Below are positions 52,861 to 61,606 of a stretch of DNA of 64,000 nt, piece after piece. The notes beneath the pieces are model-generated. The model was not told the DNA's origin, did no database searches, and was given only the letters and a program-made list of their open reading frames with translations. The position numbers and the translations under genes are program-made. The stretch is taken from the NCBI RefSeq assembly GCF_001605725.1, contig NZ_CP011530.1, positions 1,116,001-1,180,000 on the forward strand. Reading direction: 5' to 3'. The DNA is from Mycobacteroides immunogenum. Lineage in GTDB: Bacteria; Actinomycetota; Actinomycetes; Mycobacteriales; Mycobacteriaceae. Position 1 is the stretch's first letter. The number at the start of each line of letters is the position of its first letter.

Positions 52861-52937
52861 CGACCCCGGCCCGCTATACAGCTACCGAGCCGCGCGGTAC
52901 TGTGCGCGTAGTAGCTAGCTGTCCGGGGGGTGTTGCT

Positions 52938-53249
52938 GTGGGGCCATTGCATGTCAGTCCTGAACTGTTGCACCGCTCAGCCGATGAGATGGATCGGCTG
53001 ATGGCTGCGCACCGTGCCGCGCACACCAAGGCGCACGCGGCGATCAGCGCGGCCATGTCCGGTTGGGTCGGCGGTGCGGCCTCGGCGCTGAGCAGTGAGT
53101 CGACGCAGTGGCAGGGCCACTCCAAGCACGTCGAGAATGAAGCCACCCATTACCGCGATGCGTTCGATCAGATCGGGTACGCCTTCGCTGGGATGGAAGA
53201 ACAGAATGCCGTGAACATTCTGGGCAGCCGCCCGCAGGCCCAGGCGTAA
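52938..53249 (+). CDS. WXG100-family type VII secretion protein
   Basis: 103 aa from GTG 52938, which has a GGGGGGTG purine stretch upstream. Two helices flank the W-x-G turn (SGWVGGAAS, about 41-49), the size and layout of ESAT-6-like EsxA/B proteins. It precedes a long WXG-headed protein by 5 bases, so the two probably form a heterodimer recognised by an ESX secretion system encoded elsewhere. Confidence 0.8.
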   Translation: MGPLHVSPELLHRSADEMDRLMAAHRAAHTKAHAAISAAMSGWVGGAASALSSESTQWQGHSKHVENEATHYRDAFDQIGYAFAGMEEQNAVNILGSRPQAQA

Positions 53250-53254
53250 CCCTC

Positions 53255-55255
53255 GTGTCGCTGTCGTTGGCCGATATCAAGCGCGCCAAGGTTCAGGCGT
53301 TCCGCGATGTCGCGGACGGGCTCGATGCCATGGCCAGCGCGAACCGGGACATGAAGCGCGGTGTCGAGCAGCTGCCGATCATGGGTGATGGCTGGAAAGG
53401 CGTCTCCGGGGATGCTGCTCACCATGAGATCGACGCGCACGGCAAGTACCTCGAGGGGCACGCCCAGGCCCAGCAGGGCGCGGCAGCCAAGATACGGCGT
53501 GCCGCCGATGAATTCGAGGGCGTACAACAGCTGCTCAAGAAGATCGAAAACGATGCCACCAGCGGCAAATTCACGATCAACTACGACACCGGTGAAGTCA
53601 CTCCGCCCAACGGTAAGTACGACAAAAACGAGCTGGACTACCTGACCAACACCCTGCGGCAGATCCGGGCAGCCGGGGAGGCCGCGAATACTGACCTTGA
53701 GGCCGCTGTCAAAGCCGCCCAGAGCCTTCCGGACCCGTCCGGTGCTGCTGCCCAGGCGCTGCCGCTGGCACCGGGCTCAGCCATCAAGCCAAACGGCCAA
53801 CTGGGAGCGCTGCAGAATGTTGCTGGGCTCAATCCTGATGGTGATCCTGGCGCGACCAAGGCCGCTGCCGCTACCGGTGTCGACACGGAAGCCAAGTACA
53901 AGGAGTGGTATCCGAAAAACACTGTGCCGGTGGGGGATAAGAGTGTTGATCCGAGCAAGCTGGGCGGGGTGGGGGCGCTGCCGGGTGTGGGCAATATCGA
54001 CAAAACCGCTCCAGCCAAGCTCGCCCCAACATTGGCTGACCGTGATGTTCCGGCGTTCAAAGACATCACCCGCCAAAACCTGATCAACGCGAAGGTCCCT
54101 GCCGATCAGATCGAACAGCGAGTCAACGACGCCGTGAAGGCGGCGCAGGCCCCGCGTTTCATGACCGAGGCCGAGCAGATGCGTACACCCGGACAGGTGC
54201 CGCTGCACAACTCTGCCGGTGATCAGTTCAACGACATCATCGGCCGCGCCAACGACTCGGCCACCAAAACCGTTGGCGGCCAGATCGAGCAGGGCAAGAT
54301 CCTTACCGGGCAAGCCGGTCCGGGCGCACCTGGTGTTGCCGATACATGGAAAGACGTTGGCCTGGGCGCAGCCAAGCAGGTCCACGAGCTGATGACCGAT
54401 CCTCTGGCAGCACCCAAAATGGGCATCCAAGAAGCCCAGGACTTCTACAACCACCCCGGCGAGTCCATCGGCAAAAACATCATCCTAGGCACCGAAGGCC
54501 TCGCCAGCGGAGCTATCGGCGGAGAAGCCGCAGCCGGAGCACGCGGCCTACTTGGCGACCTGACCGGCGCAGAAGGACGCGCACTCACACACGACTTGTC
54601 TGGACCCCCCGTCGATACCCCCGGTGGCGCAACACATCCCGGCCCTCTGGTGGACCACCCAGGCTCAGCCGTGGATCACACCGTTCACGGCGACCATCCC
54701 ACACCTCACGCACCCACCGTTGACGGCTGGTCAGGGCACAGTGCACTCGACTCGTCCGGGCAGCTCTCGGCCGAAGTCCGCGATCACGTTCTATCCCTTG
54801 AAAAGGGGAGTCGCCCAGATCCTTCCGATTACTTACCGCGCGAATACATCGACCACCATCTCTCTCAATTCAGCGACGGGGCTTCCAGGTTCATGCCAGA
54901 AAGCAACCTCGATAAGTACGGGATAGCGCAGCGGGACGGCACGTCTTTCGTGATGCCTAAAGGCGAGGCTGATTCGCTAATCGGTTCGACCCAGGGCAAT
55001 CCACGACTGATGGAAAAGGCATTGGGCTTGCCAGATGGCTACCTTGACTCTAATAAGCTTGTCCGAGTGGATGTCCCAGATCCAGGCAAGTACGAACTCC
55101 GCATGCCTTCGGGAAACGAAGCTGGCGCAAACGAGCAGTGGATCCCTGGGGGAAAGCTCCCCGACGGAGCTTCCGAAGCTATTATTGACGGAGGGCGCAT
55201 ACCGAGTGGTGGGTACAACGTCACCGAGATACCGAATGGAGGTGGGCATCAATGA
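53255..55255 (+). CDS. Large WXG-headed putative polymorphic toxin (T7SS effector)
   Basis: 666 aa. The N-terminal ~100 residues form a WXG-like helical hairpin (GDGWKGVSGDAAHHE, W47-G49). A long Ala/Pro-rich middle follows, with a Gly/Ala hydrophobic patch (IILGTEGLASGAIGGEAAAGARGLL, about 410-435) and a His-rich linker. The C-terminal ~150-residue domain begins near LPREYIDHHLSQFSDGASRF and ends GANEQWIPGGKLPDGASEAI. N-terminal secretion head plus variable C-terminal domain plus overlapping small gene is the layout of a secreted toxin with immunity. The enzymatic activity of the tip is not recognised. Confidence 0.72.
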   Translation: MSLSLADIKRAKVQAFRDVADGLDAMASANRDMKRGVEQLPIMGDGWKGVSGDAAHHEIDAHGKYLEGHAQAQQGAAAKIRRAADEFEGVQQLLKKIENDATSGKFTINYDTGEVTPPNGKYDKNELDYLTNTLRQIRAAGEAANTDLEAAVKAAQSLPDPSGAAAQALPLAPGSAIKPNGQLGALQNVAGLNPDGDPGATKAAAATGVDTEAKYKEWYPKNTVPVGDKSVDPSKLGGVGALPGVGNIDKTAPAKLAPTLADRDVPAFKDITRQNLINAKVPADQIEQRVNDAVKAAQAPRFMTEAEQMRTPGQVPLHNSAGDQFNDIIGRANDSATKTVGGQIEQGKILTGQAGPGAPGVADTWKDVGLGAAKQVHELMTDPLAAPKMGIQEAQDFYNHPGESIGKNIILGTEGLASGAIGGEAAAGARGLLGDLTGAEGRALTHDLSGPPVDTPGGATHPGPLVDHPGSAVDHTVHGDHPTPHAPTVDGWSGHSALDSSGQLSAEVRDHVLSLEKGSRPDPSDYLPREYIDHHLSQFSDGASRFMPESNLDKYGIAQRDGTSFVMPKGEADSLIGSTQGNPRLMEKALGLPDGYLDSNKLVRVDVPDPGKYELRMPSGNEAGANEQWIPGGKLPDGASEAIIDGGRIPSGGYNVTEIPNGGGHQ

Positions 55256-55515
55256 GATTTGAAGATGTCTATTTCTCCAAAGAGGATCGGTACTCGATTG
55301 GCCTGGAGACTGATTCGGGCCGTTACTACATCTCCATACCGGTCAGCAACGGACTCGTTGACTACGAAGAGTATTACGCGATCGACACCGAACAGTACAA
55401 GTTGTTCTTGGGAAACAAGTCCGCCGCGATCCCGTTCGTCGAAGCATGCCGTCGGCATGAACATGACGACCTGTTGATTCAGAAGCCAGGCACCAACCGT
55501 GGCACGCCGGTATAG
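55252..55515 (+). CDS. Candidate immunity protein to the WXG-headed toxin
   Basis: 87 aa, start overlapping the toxin stop as ATGA. Acidic, soluble, no signal peptide; includes SGRYYISIPVSNGLVDYEEY. Size, charge and position fit a cytoplasmic immunity protein that blocks the toxin C-terminus. Inferred from layout only. Confidence 0.65.
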   Translation: MRFEDVYFSKEDRYSIGLETDSGRYYISIPVSNGLVDYEEYYAIDTEQYKLFLGNKSAAIPFVEACRRHEHDDLLIQKPGTNRGTPV

Positions 55516-55741
55516 GTGGACGCAGCTCTAATAAACGAGGCGATCGTCACGAGTATTCAAGACTCGGCGATACCTCGTGTTGATCTTCAAAAACTGACTG
55601 ATCGCGCCCCAGTCGGCTTCGTCCGCAGTCCGTCCGCAGTAGCTTCAGCTGCGCTCAATTCGACTCAACGCTGTCAACGCTTTGACCTGTGCATATCGAC
55701 CGTCGCCAACGCGGTTAGTTTCGACAAACGCCCAAGATGGT
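55516..55741. other. Right end of tRNA-Ala island
   Basis: No gene seen; it holds the second arm-type repeat and runs into attR. Confidence 0.55.
55619..55642. repeat. Arm-type repeat, right copy
   Basis: Identical to 50120-50143, about 100 bases inside attR. Confidence 0.75.
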
Positions 55742-55789
55742 TCGTTCGCATCGAGAAGGTCGGGAGTTCGATTCTCCCTAGCTCCACCA
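55742..55789 (+). other. attR: duplicated tRNA-Ala 3' segment
   Basis: 48-bp perfect copy of 50013-50060. It lacks the acceptor 5' half and D-arm, so it is not a second tRNA gene. Right boundary of the island. Confidence 0.92.
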
Positions 55790-55988
55790 TAGAAGCCGTA
55801 CTCAAACCGGAGACCGAAGCAATGCCGGTGAGCGTGGGTTCGGGGTTATCCGAAGGCGATTCCCTTGGTGAGAGCCGTTTTGTGTTTGTGGGGGATGGGC
55901 TTTGAGATAGTCGGTCAGGGTGGCTGGTTTGGTGGTGTTCCAGGTGGCTTTGGCTTGGTGGAAGTCGTCAAATGGTGGGCTCAGGTGG
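55790..55988. other. Short gap between attR and IS element
   Basis: A minus-strand frame (about 55802-55999) reads HLSPPFDDFHQAKATWNTTK and could be a gene remnant, but the family is not recognised. Confidence 0.3.
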
Positions 55989-56020
55989 TTGAAGCGCACT
56001 GGTTCCGGTGGAGGCTTGTG

Positions 56021-56944
56021 CTATTGGATTTCGACCAAGGGTTGGTGGTTCCGATTGGTAGCGTAGAACGCGGCTTCGAACTCTGTCGGCGGTAGGTCGT
56101 CGAGGTAGCCCTGTAGGCGACTGGTGTTGTGCCAGTAGACCCAGCCCAGGGTGGCTAGCTCGACATCCTCGACGGTTTTCCATGGTCCGGGGCGGGTGGG
56201 TCCGTAGATCAGTTCGGCTTTGTAGTAGCCGTTCACCGTCTCGGCGAGGGCGTTATCAATACTGTCCTCGACCGTGCCGATGGAGGGGGTCGCGCCGATC
56301 TCAGCGAGGCGTTCGCCATAGCGGATGGACGTGAACTGATATCCGGCGTCGGAGTGATATCGTAAGCCCGGCAACGTGTTTCCTCGTGACCAGCGGGCCA
56401 TCTCGATGGCATCGAGGACCATGGTGGTGCGCATGTGCGGGGCGACGCGCCAGCCGACGATCATCCGGGAGTACGCGTCGGCGATGAAGCACACGTAGGC
56501 CACACCGGCCCAGGTCGGTACGAATGTCAGGTCGGTGAGCCCCAGCGCATTCGGCGCCGTCGCGGTGAAGTCGCGCCGGACCAGATCAAGATGCCGCGCT
56601 GCTTTCGGGTCGGGTTTGGTGGTGCGTATCCGTTTGCCCCGGCGCGCTCCGACCATCCGGGCGGCCCGCATGTGCCGGGCCACCTGATCGCGCCCGACGT
56701 CATGACCAGCGCGGCGGGCGGCTTTCCACAGCTTGCGTGCCCCGTAGACGCGGTAGTTGTCCGGCCACAACTGTTTGAGGGCAGTTCCTCTCGCTGCGTC
56801 GCGGCACACCCGCGCCGATGGGGGCCGGGTTTTGGCCGCGTAGTAGGTGCTCGGGGCCACCCGCACGCCTGCCGATCGCAAGATGGTGCAGATGGGCTCG
56901 ACCCCGAATTCCTTGCGGTTGGTGTCGATGAACGCGACTATTTC
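56021..56944 (-). CDS. IS3-family transposase OrfB (DDE integrase domain)
   Basis: Catalytic half of the transposase. The frame from 56881 gives 286 aa; in-frame codons without a start extend it to about 56944 (IVAFIDTNRKEFGVEPICTIL), as expected for an OrfAB fusion made by -1 frameshifting at the AAGAAATAG end of orfA. DDE residues are all present: D in LTDLTFVPTWAG, D in HSDAGYQFTS, E in DNALAETVNGYYKAELI. It looks intact. Confidence 0.88.
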   Translation of the reverse strand, partial: EIVAFIDTNRKEFGVEPICTILRSAGVRVAPSTYYAAKTRPPSARVCRDAARGTALKQLWPDNYRVYGARKLWKAARRAGHDVGRDQVARHMRAARMVGARRGKRIRTTKPDPKAARHLDLVRRDFTATAPNALGLTDLTFVPTWAGVAYVCFIADAYSRMIVGWRVAPHMRTTMVLDAIEMARWSRGNTLPGLRYHSDAGYQFTSIRYGERLAEIGATPSIGTVEDSIDNALAETVNGYYKAELIYGPTRPGPWKTVEDVELATLGWVYWHNTSRLQGYLDDLPPTEFEAAFYATNRNHQPLVEIQ

Positions 56945-57285
56945 TTGTGTTGGCGGTCGAGCTCCGCGCCGAAAAAACTGGCTGCTCGCTTCAAAATCTC
57001 GTTGGCCCGCTTGAGTTCTCGTATCTCCTGCTCAAGCTCTTTGACCCGCGCCGATTCTATGGTCGCCAGGCCGGGCTCGTACCCCTCGTCGATGTCAGCT
57101 TGGCGCACCCACGAACGCACCGACTCCACCCCGTAGTCGAGTTGACGGGCCACCCGATACACCGTCCCGTGCTCGGTACCCAACTCCGCCCGCAACGTGC
57201 GTAGCATCCGCACCGCAGCGGCCTTCTCCTCCGGGCTGTACCTACGCGTGGTCGGCTTCCCCGGCGGAGCCTGTTTACTCGGCAT
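56938..57285 (-). CDS. IS3-family transposase OrfA
   Basis: 115 aa from ATG 57285. Helix-turn-helix (RRYSPEEKAAAVRMLRTL ... GVESVRSWVRQADID) that binds the terminal repeats, then a leucine-zipper helix (ARVKELEQEIRELKRANEILKRAASFF) for multimerisation. Overlaps orfB near the AAGAAATAG end. Confidence 0.88.
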   Translation of the reverse strand: MPSKQAPPGKPTTRRYSPEEKAAAVRMLRTLRAELGTEHGTVYRVARQLDYGVESVRSWVRQADIDEGYEPGLATIESARVKELEQEIRELKRANEILKRAASFFGAELDRQHKK

Positions 57286-57560
57286 GACTCCATCCTCGTT
57301 TCCAAGGTCGGGAGTCTCCACCGGAACCACTGCGCTTCAATGGTCACGTTCTTTCAATTCGCACCCACCGATCACAAGATCATGTTCAATCACTGAAATG
57401 GGTGGGTAAATTCAGTTGATGCCCCTCGCCCGCATACCTAGACTCCTCGATATGACCAAGCCGGAGAACCTCTGGGGGATTTCCGAGTGGGCGTGCGCTT
57501 AGCCCTGAGGTGTCCGAATTTTGGCGCCGGGGTGGTATGGCGGTTCGGTTGGCGCGTTCG

Positions 57561-57587
57561 TTGAGTAGTTACTATAAATACTATAAC
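57561..57587 (+). promoter_or_regulatory. AT-rich promoter region of the nuclease-like gene
   Basis: TTGAGT, 15 bases, TATAAC, with a direct repeat ACTATAA/ACTATAA (57571 and 57580), about 20 bases before the start. Could be promoter plus operator; uncertain. Confidence 0.4.
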
Positions 57588-57606
57588 GACATCGGAGAGA
57601 AATACC

Positions 57607-59784
57607 ATGATCCAATTTGACAAGCCGAGCGAGATCGAGATCGGTGTAGAGTTCGCCGCAGCTTGGGCTTCGGTCGAATTCGCGTGGCGGCAAGGTAAGG
57701 AGCTAATAGAGGCCACGTCCGCCTTCACTTCTCAAGACCTTTTTACTCTTGAAGACGCCGGAGTCGTTCACTCAATATTCGCAAATCGATTTGGCAGCCA
57801 CTTTGTCGAAGTAGAGAATATCGCGCGCTCGTTTATATTGGCACTGGTTGCGGCATTGAGGGAAGCGGCCACTGCTACTAAGCGATGCCTCACTGGTGCG
57901 TTTCTTGGCGAGGCATCTCGCATCAAACAGATGGAATTTGTGACTGGAGATGAGTTTATCGACGTGATCGAGGCCGCCCATTCCTGTTGGCCTGATCAGC
58001 TAGATCACTGGCCAGAATCAGTTCCGCGCCCAGATGTCAGTGAGGTACGCGAATTTCTAAACCAGATAGTGGCGCTAGATTCAGTGCCGACCGGCTGGCC
58101 GGTACTGGTGCCCTGGGTCCATCGAATTGAAGTCATCTCCGACAAGCATGAAACAAAGCCAGAGATAGCAACTTTTCACCCAGAGTCGGTGGCTGGGATG
58201 CAGAAGAAAAAGCGCAGCAATAGACCTGAACGTCACACTCGCGACCGAATAGGAACTCTGAAATCGGACGGCGTCGCACGGTTTGATCTGCAAGAACTGA
58301 ATATAAGTTTCAATATCACATTCAACGCAACGCCATGGCCAGATGATGAGCAAGACTGCATTAAATCACGAGTCTACGATTTAGTGCAGATTTGCATGCG
58401 AATAATACGCGACCTTAGAACGATCGCAACGAATCCGATCGGTGGTCACTGGCTTCCCTTTGAGCACCACAACTGGAAATCGATTGCTACGAATTCTGAA
58501 GCCAGAGAGGCTTTGAGGAGATCTGAGTCCGGCACTATTCAATGTATGATTGACGATCAGCACTGGATTTTGATGGAGTCTGACGGCGAGGTACTCGGAC
58601 GTATGATTCCAGCTCCGATTCCTCTGGGATATTCTGACGATAAGGATCGTGGCACCGCTGCCGAAGTGGCGGTACGGCACAGTGCCAGATGGGGGCTTGT
58701 CGATTTTGTATACCGGCCTCATGATTACCATAAGGGTGGGCAAGCTACGCGGGAAATAAATGATTCCGCGCTGATTTCAGGGAAATATGGACTAGCAGTA
58801 CAAGTCAAGTCTAAGAGGCCTGAGTCTGAATCCGAGCGTGAAGCGGATCGGACAGCAGGGTTAATAGCGCAAGCTGCTAGTCAAGCTGTGGGCTCTGTAC
58901 GCGAATTACGTGAACGCGCGAGGGAATTGACAAACGACCGTGGGCGCAAAATCCATGTGGACGGCAACGAGATCACTTGGATCGGGGTGGTAGTCGTTGA
59001 TCACAGTAATCCGCCCGTGATGGATAGTTTCGATCAAGAAGTTCGTGGATTACCAATCGTGGCGCTGTTCCGGGAAGAGTGGGAGTTTTTGTTCGAACAG
59101 CTGTGTTCCACGACCACAGTAATCCATTACCTACATGCCATCAGCTCAGCCGGAGTTCTACCTGGCTCTCACGTTAATTATTACTACCGGCAAGCAGGGC
59201 GTGCGCTTGTTCGCGAGCAGCGAACCAGTCCCACAAGGGTTATCACTGAATTAGATCCGGTCTGGCTACCGATACAACCTGCCGCAACGATTGACATGCG
59301 CGGTGCGCGAATGTTCAGGCAAATACTAGAAGATATTGCGTGCGGCGAATTTTCTATCGGCGCCGACCAGGATAGACTGGTCATTTTGAACCTTCTGGAC
59401 GGTCTGCCTGCCGAGGAACGGTCACATACAGGCCGGTTACTGATAACCTTGCTGGAAGAATCATGGTCGAATGGAGGAAGTTTTCATTGCCGGAGATATT
59501 TGTTCCCGAATTCTAGTTTCCAACTGTGCTTTGTTGTCAGTCGCGCATCGAACGCTCATGAAATGTTCGCTATCCGAACCAAACTATGGCATCACGAATT
59601 GCTCGAGGAATACACACGGCCGAATATCCGCGACCCATACACGGTAGCATTATTGCTAACTCCCCGCGCGCACGAATACCGATCGTGGGCGACCCTGATG
59701 ATGGGCGTAATAGGTGCCATGCGCTACAGCGACGATGAAATCACTGAACTTTATCGAGAATGGAACGGGGGTCTGAGCAGTTAG
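57607..59784 (+). CDS. Large hypothetical protein with PD-(D/E)XK-like nuclease signature
   Basis: 725 aa with GGAGAG upstream of ATG 57607. No overall family is recognised. Near residues 349-403 a typical nuclease-fold pattern is seen: an acidic helix GTAAEVAVR, an Asp in REINDSALISGK (D386), then a strand with AVQVKSK ending in the Q-x-K form of the (D/E)xK motif. The rest is mixed alpha/beta with no transmembrane helix. Codon use is much more A/T-rich than the core genome, indicating recent transfer. Between an IS and a CBASS operon, a defence nuclease is plausible but unproven. Confidence 0.65.
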   Translation: MIQFDKPSEIEIGVEFAAAWASVEFAWRQGKELIEATSAFTSQDLFTLEDAGVVHSIFANRFGSHFVEVENIARSFILALVAALREAATATKRCLTGAFLGEASRIKQMEFVTGDEFIDVIEAAHSCWPDQLDHWPESVPRPDVSEVREFLNQIVALDSVPTGWPVLVPWVHRIEVISDKHETKPEIATFHPESVAGMQKKKRSNRPERHTRDRIGTLKSDGVARFDLQELNISFNITFNATPWPDDEQDCIKSRVYDLVQICMRIIRDLRTIATNPIGGHWLPFEHHNWKSIATNSEAREALRRSESGTIQCMIDDQHWILMESDGEVLGRMIPAPIPLGYSDDKDRGTAAEVAVRHSARWGLVDFVYRPHDYHKGGQATREINDSALISGKYGLAVQVKSKRPESESEREADRTAGLIAQAASQAVGSVRELRERARELTNDRGRKIHVDGNEITWIGVVVVDHSNPPVMDSFDQEVRGLPIVALFREEWEFLFEQLCSTTTVIHYLHAISSAGVLPGSHVNYYYRQAGRALVREQRTSPTRVITELDPVWLPIQPAATIDMRGARMFRQILEDIACGEFSIGADQDRLVILNLLDGLPAEERSHTGRLLITLLEESWSNGGSFHCRRYLFPNSSFQLCFVVSRASNAHEMFAIRTKLWHHELLEEYTRPNIRDPYTVALLLTPRAHEYRSWATLMMGVIGAMRYSDDEITELYREWNGGLSS

Positions 59785-60502
59785 TTGGCTGCGTTGAGCA
59801 CGTCGATAGTCCCAGCGATAATACGAGCCCGCTTGGAGCATACGTCGTTTTGGCAAGAGAGTTCGCTGGTGCACCTACATAATTCCCCCGACTATTTCCT
59901 TACCCGCTCAGGCTGCCTAATTGTATGTGGACCGTCTATGACGTACTTGCGATTCTGGCAGGCAGTGCAACGCTGAACTGTGTCGGGCCCAGGCCTTCGG
60001 TATCAGCCTTAAGGACTGGTTGGCGGTTGAGCAAGAAGGATGAGCTAGAACGGAACCGTCCTCTTCAGTGCGAGGACATACGTCGCATGAAGGGCTTTTA
60101 ACTGTCGGAATTCCCCATGCGAGCGTTGAAGCGTCTCGTAGACAGGAGAAGGCGAAGTATCAATAATTCGATCAGAAGTATAAGTGGCGGAAGCCACGTG
60201 GCATTGCTTTTCATGATAAACGGCAGAAGTATTTCGTTGCATACGGCTACGGCGATCATCATTGAAATAGCGCCAAGGGAGGCGCCAATGAGAGTTAGTA
60301 TGCTCGAGGGGTATATCCCTCCCGGAACTATACCCGGTGCAAGGATAACGAAGATGATCAGCGTTATCAGTGCGACAGCAACAACGGGTAACTTGATGTA
60401 ACCTATTGTCCCCGTTATATATTCCGCACGCGTCTTAGCTCAGCGTCCTCGGCATCGGGTGTGCCAATCTCATCCCGCAGTGGGCCTGAACCAGTTCGGT
60501 GA
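59785..60502. other. A/T-rich region, mostly non-coding
   Basis: About 700 bases in which only the minus-strand membrane-protein frame at 60098-60439 looks protein-like. The plus-strand frame at 60117-60401 is its antisense shadow. Confidence 0.5.
60098..60439 (-). pseudogene. Membrane-protein frame without a start codon
   Basis: Open minus-strand frame of about 113 codons with three strongly hydrophobic helices (LPVVAVALITLIIFVILAPG, ILTLIGASLGAISMMIAVAV, LPPLILLIELLILRLLLS) and a polar basic end. No ATG, GTG or TTG occurs in the first half; the first ATG is at 60261. Either a decayed gene, a gene with a rare start, or one broken by a frameshift. Family unknown. Confidence 0.45.
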
Positions 60503-61138
60503 TCACCTCTGGTCACGAACTCTCACCGTATTTCTGTACATGTCGCAGTCAATGAGGATGGGGTTGCAGTACTTTCGTCCGGCCCGATCTTCAAACTCGA
60601 CACGACCCCGATACATCGACTTCAGCTCTGGGCGGCCTTCGCTACGCGCACTTCGATTGTGTTCCTCGCGATCTGTCGCATCATCCCAATGCGTCAGCCA
60701 TTGTTGGCCCGGCGCAAGGAATGCGATCTCAGGCGGAACGAGCAATGTGGTCACCCATTCGTCAGTCTGTGGGTTTTGCCACGGTGCGACCTCTAATACA
60801 TCCTCAAACTTCACTGCGATGTGATAGGCGCCAGTTGGCCCGTAGTTCTTGACTCGCAGTTCGAAGAGCTGCCAATCCGTTTCATTCTCTTCAGTGAAAA
60901 CTGCGATGTTCGGCTGAGCTTGGGACTCCCGAGTTTGTCGGGCCTCTCGCACTTGACGCAGCGCAAAGATGGCCGCGACAGCCGCGACACCTGTGGTTGC
61001 CCAAGCAGCTAGTGCAGACCAGGCCTCTGGAGACGTACTGGATATCCATAGCCACGCAGCTTCCAATAGGCCTGAAAGTTCGATGAATATGTCGGGGATG
61101 AAAAACGGACCCATCATGGGTACCAATCGTGCCACCAC
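60503..61138 (-). CDS. Single-helix membrane protein, hypothetical
   Basis: 211 aa (ATG 61117 would give 204). A hydrophobic N-terminal region (IELSGLLEAAWLWISSTS and ALAAWATTGVAAVAAIFAL) precedes a short coil (RQVREARQTRESQ) and a beta-rich C-terminal domain (PNIAVFTEENETDWQLFELRVKNYGPTGAYHIAVKFED). Such 'helix plus beta domain' proteins are frequent in phage and defence islands. No specific function. Confidence 0.65.
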   Translation of the reverse strand: MVARLVPMMGPFFIPDIFIELSGLLEAAWLWISSTSPEAWSALAAWATTGVAAVAAIFALRQVREARQTRESQAQPNIAVFTEENETDWQLFELRVKNYGPTGAYHIAVKFEDVLEVAPWQNPQTDEWVTTLLVPPEIAFLAPGQQWLTHWDDATDREEHNRSARSEGRPELKSMYRGRVEFEDRAGRKYCNPILIDCDMYRNTVRVRDQR

Positions 61139-61574
61139 GACTGGTCCGCTTGTGCGAATCCGTCACGGAAGGTTTGGGGAGGCACCCCCCGTGCCGCTCG
61201 AGCCTGCTACCAGTAGTTCTGATCGTCTAGGTTGAACTCGGAGCCGGTCCACCGATGAGTCAGCCAATCAGCCGTCGGGGCGTCTCAAGAGTTCGAGAGC
61301 GTCCCGGCACTGTTCAGACCCCGTCGTGTGGTTTCGTCTCCAGGGCTTATTTACCGAGGTCAGGGCGGCAGTACCCTGACCGTCTGCCATGCCTGCCTGT
61401 ATATGTCGGTGGCACAACATATGCTCACGTCGCACACGCTGACCTCTGTAAAGGAGTTTTAATCTCGTTAGGGTCGTTGGCTATTGGTATACGTTTCTAT
61501 GACTCTCAGAACAGTAGTTTTACTCTGTTTTTATGTACCGATGATGGCTATTTTCTGACCCCTTCGCAATCCAT

Positions 61575-61606
61575 ATTGATAATACTCAAATTGAAGTATT
61601 GTCAAT
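61575..61606. promoter_or_regulatory. Inverted repeat overlapping the CBASS promoter
   Basis: Arms ATTGATAATACT and AGTATTGTCAAT, with 11 of 12 bases complementary and an 8-base spacer. The right arm covers the -35 hexamer, so a bound repressor would block the promoter. Confidence 0.55.

Larger units (their letters stand above)
55989..57340 (-). mobile_element. IS3-family insertion sequence
   Basis: About 1.35 kb bounded by imperfect inverted repeats beginning TTGAAGCGCA, with 26 of 28 bases matching (left end reads on as CTGGTTCCGGTGGAGGCT, right end as GTGGTTCCGGTGGAGACT). It is flanked by a possible 3-bp target duplication TGG (55986-55988 and 57341-57343). It carries overlapping orfA and orfB on the minus strand. 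Confidence 0.85.

Noticed and set aside
55742..55789. Second tRNA gene
   Set aside because: Only the 3' part of tRNA-Ala is present; acceptor 5' strand and D-arm are missing, so it is attR.
55516..55905. 129-codon frame spanning attR
   Set aside because: Runs through the att site and arm repeat without domain or ribosome site.
60117..60401. 94-codon plus-strand frame
   Set aside because: Antisense to a much more protein-like three-helix membrane frame on the minus strand.
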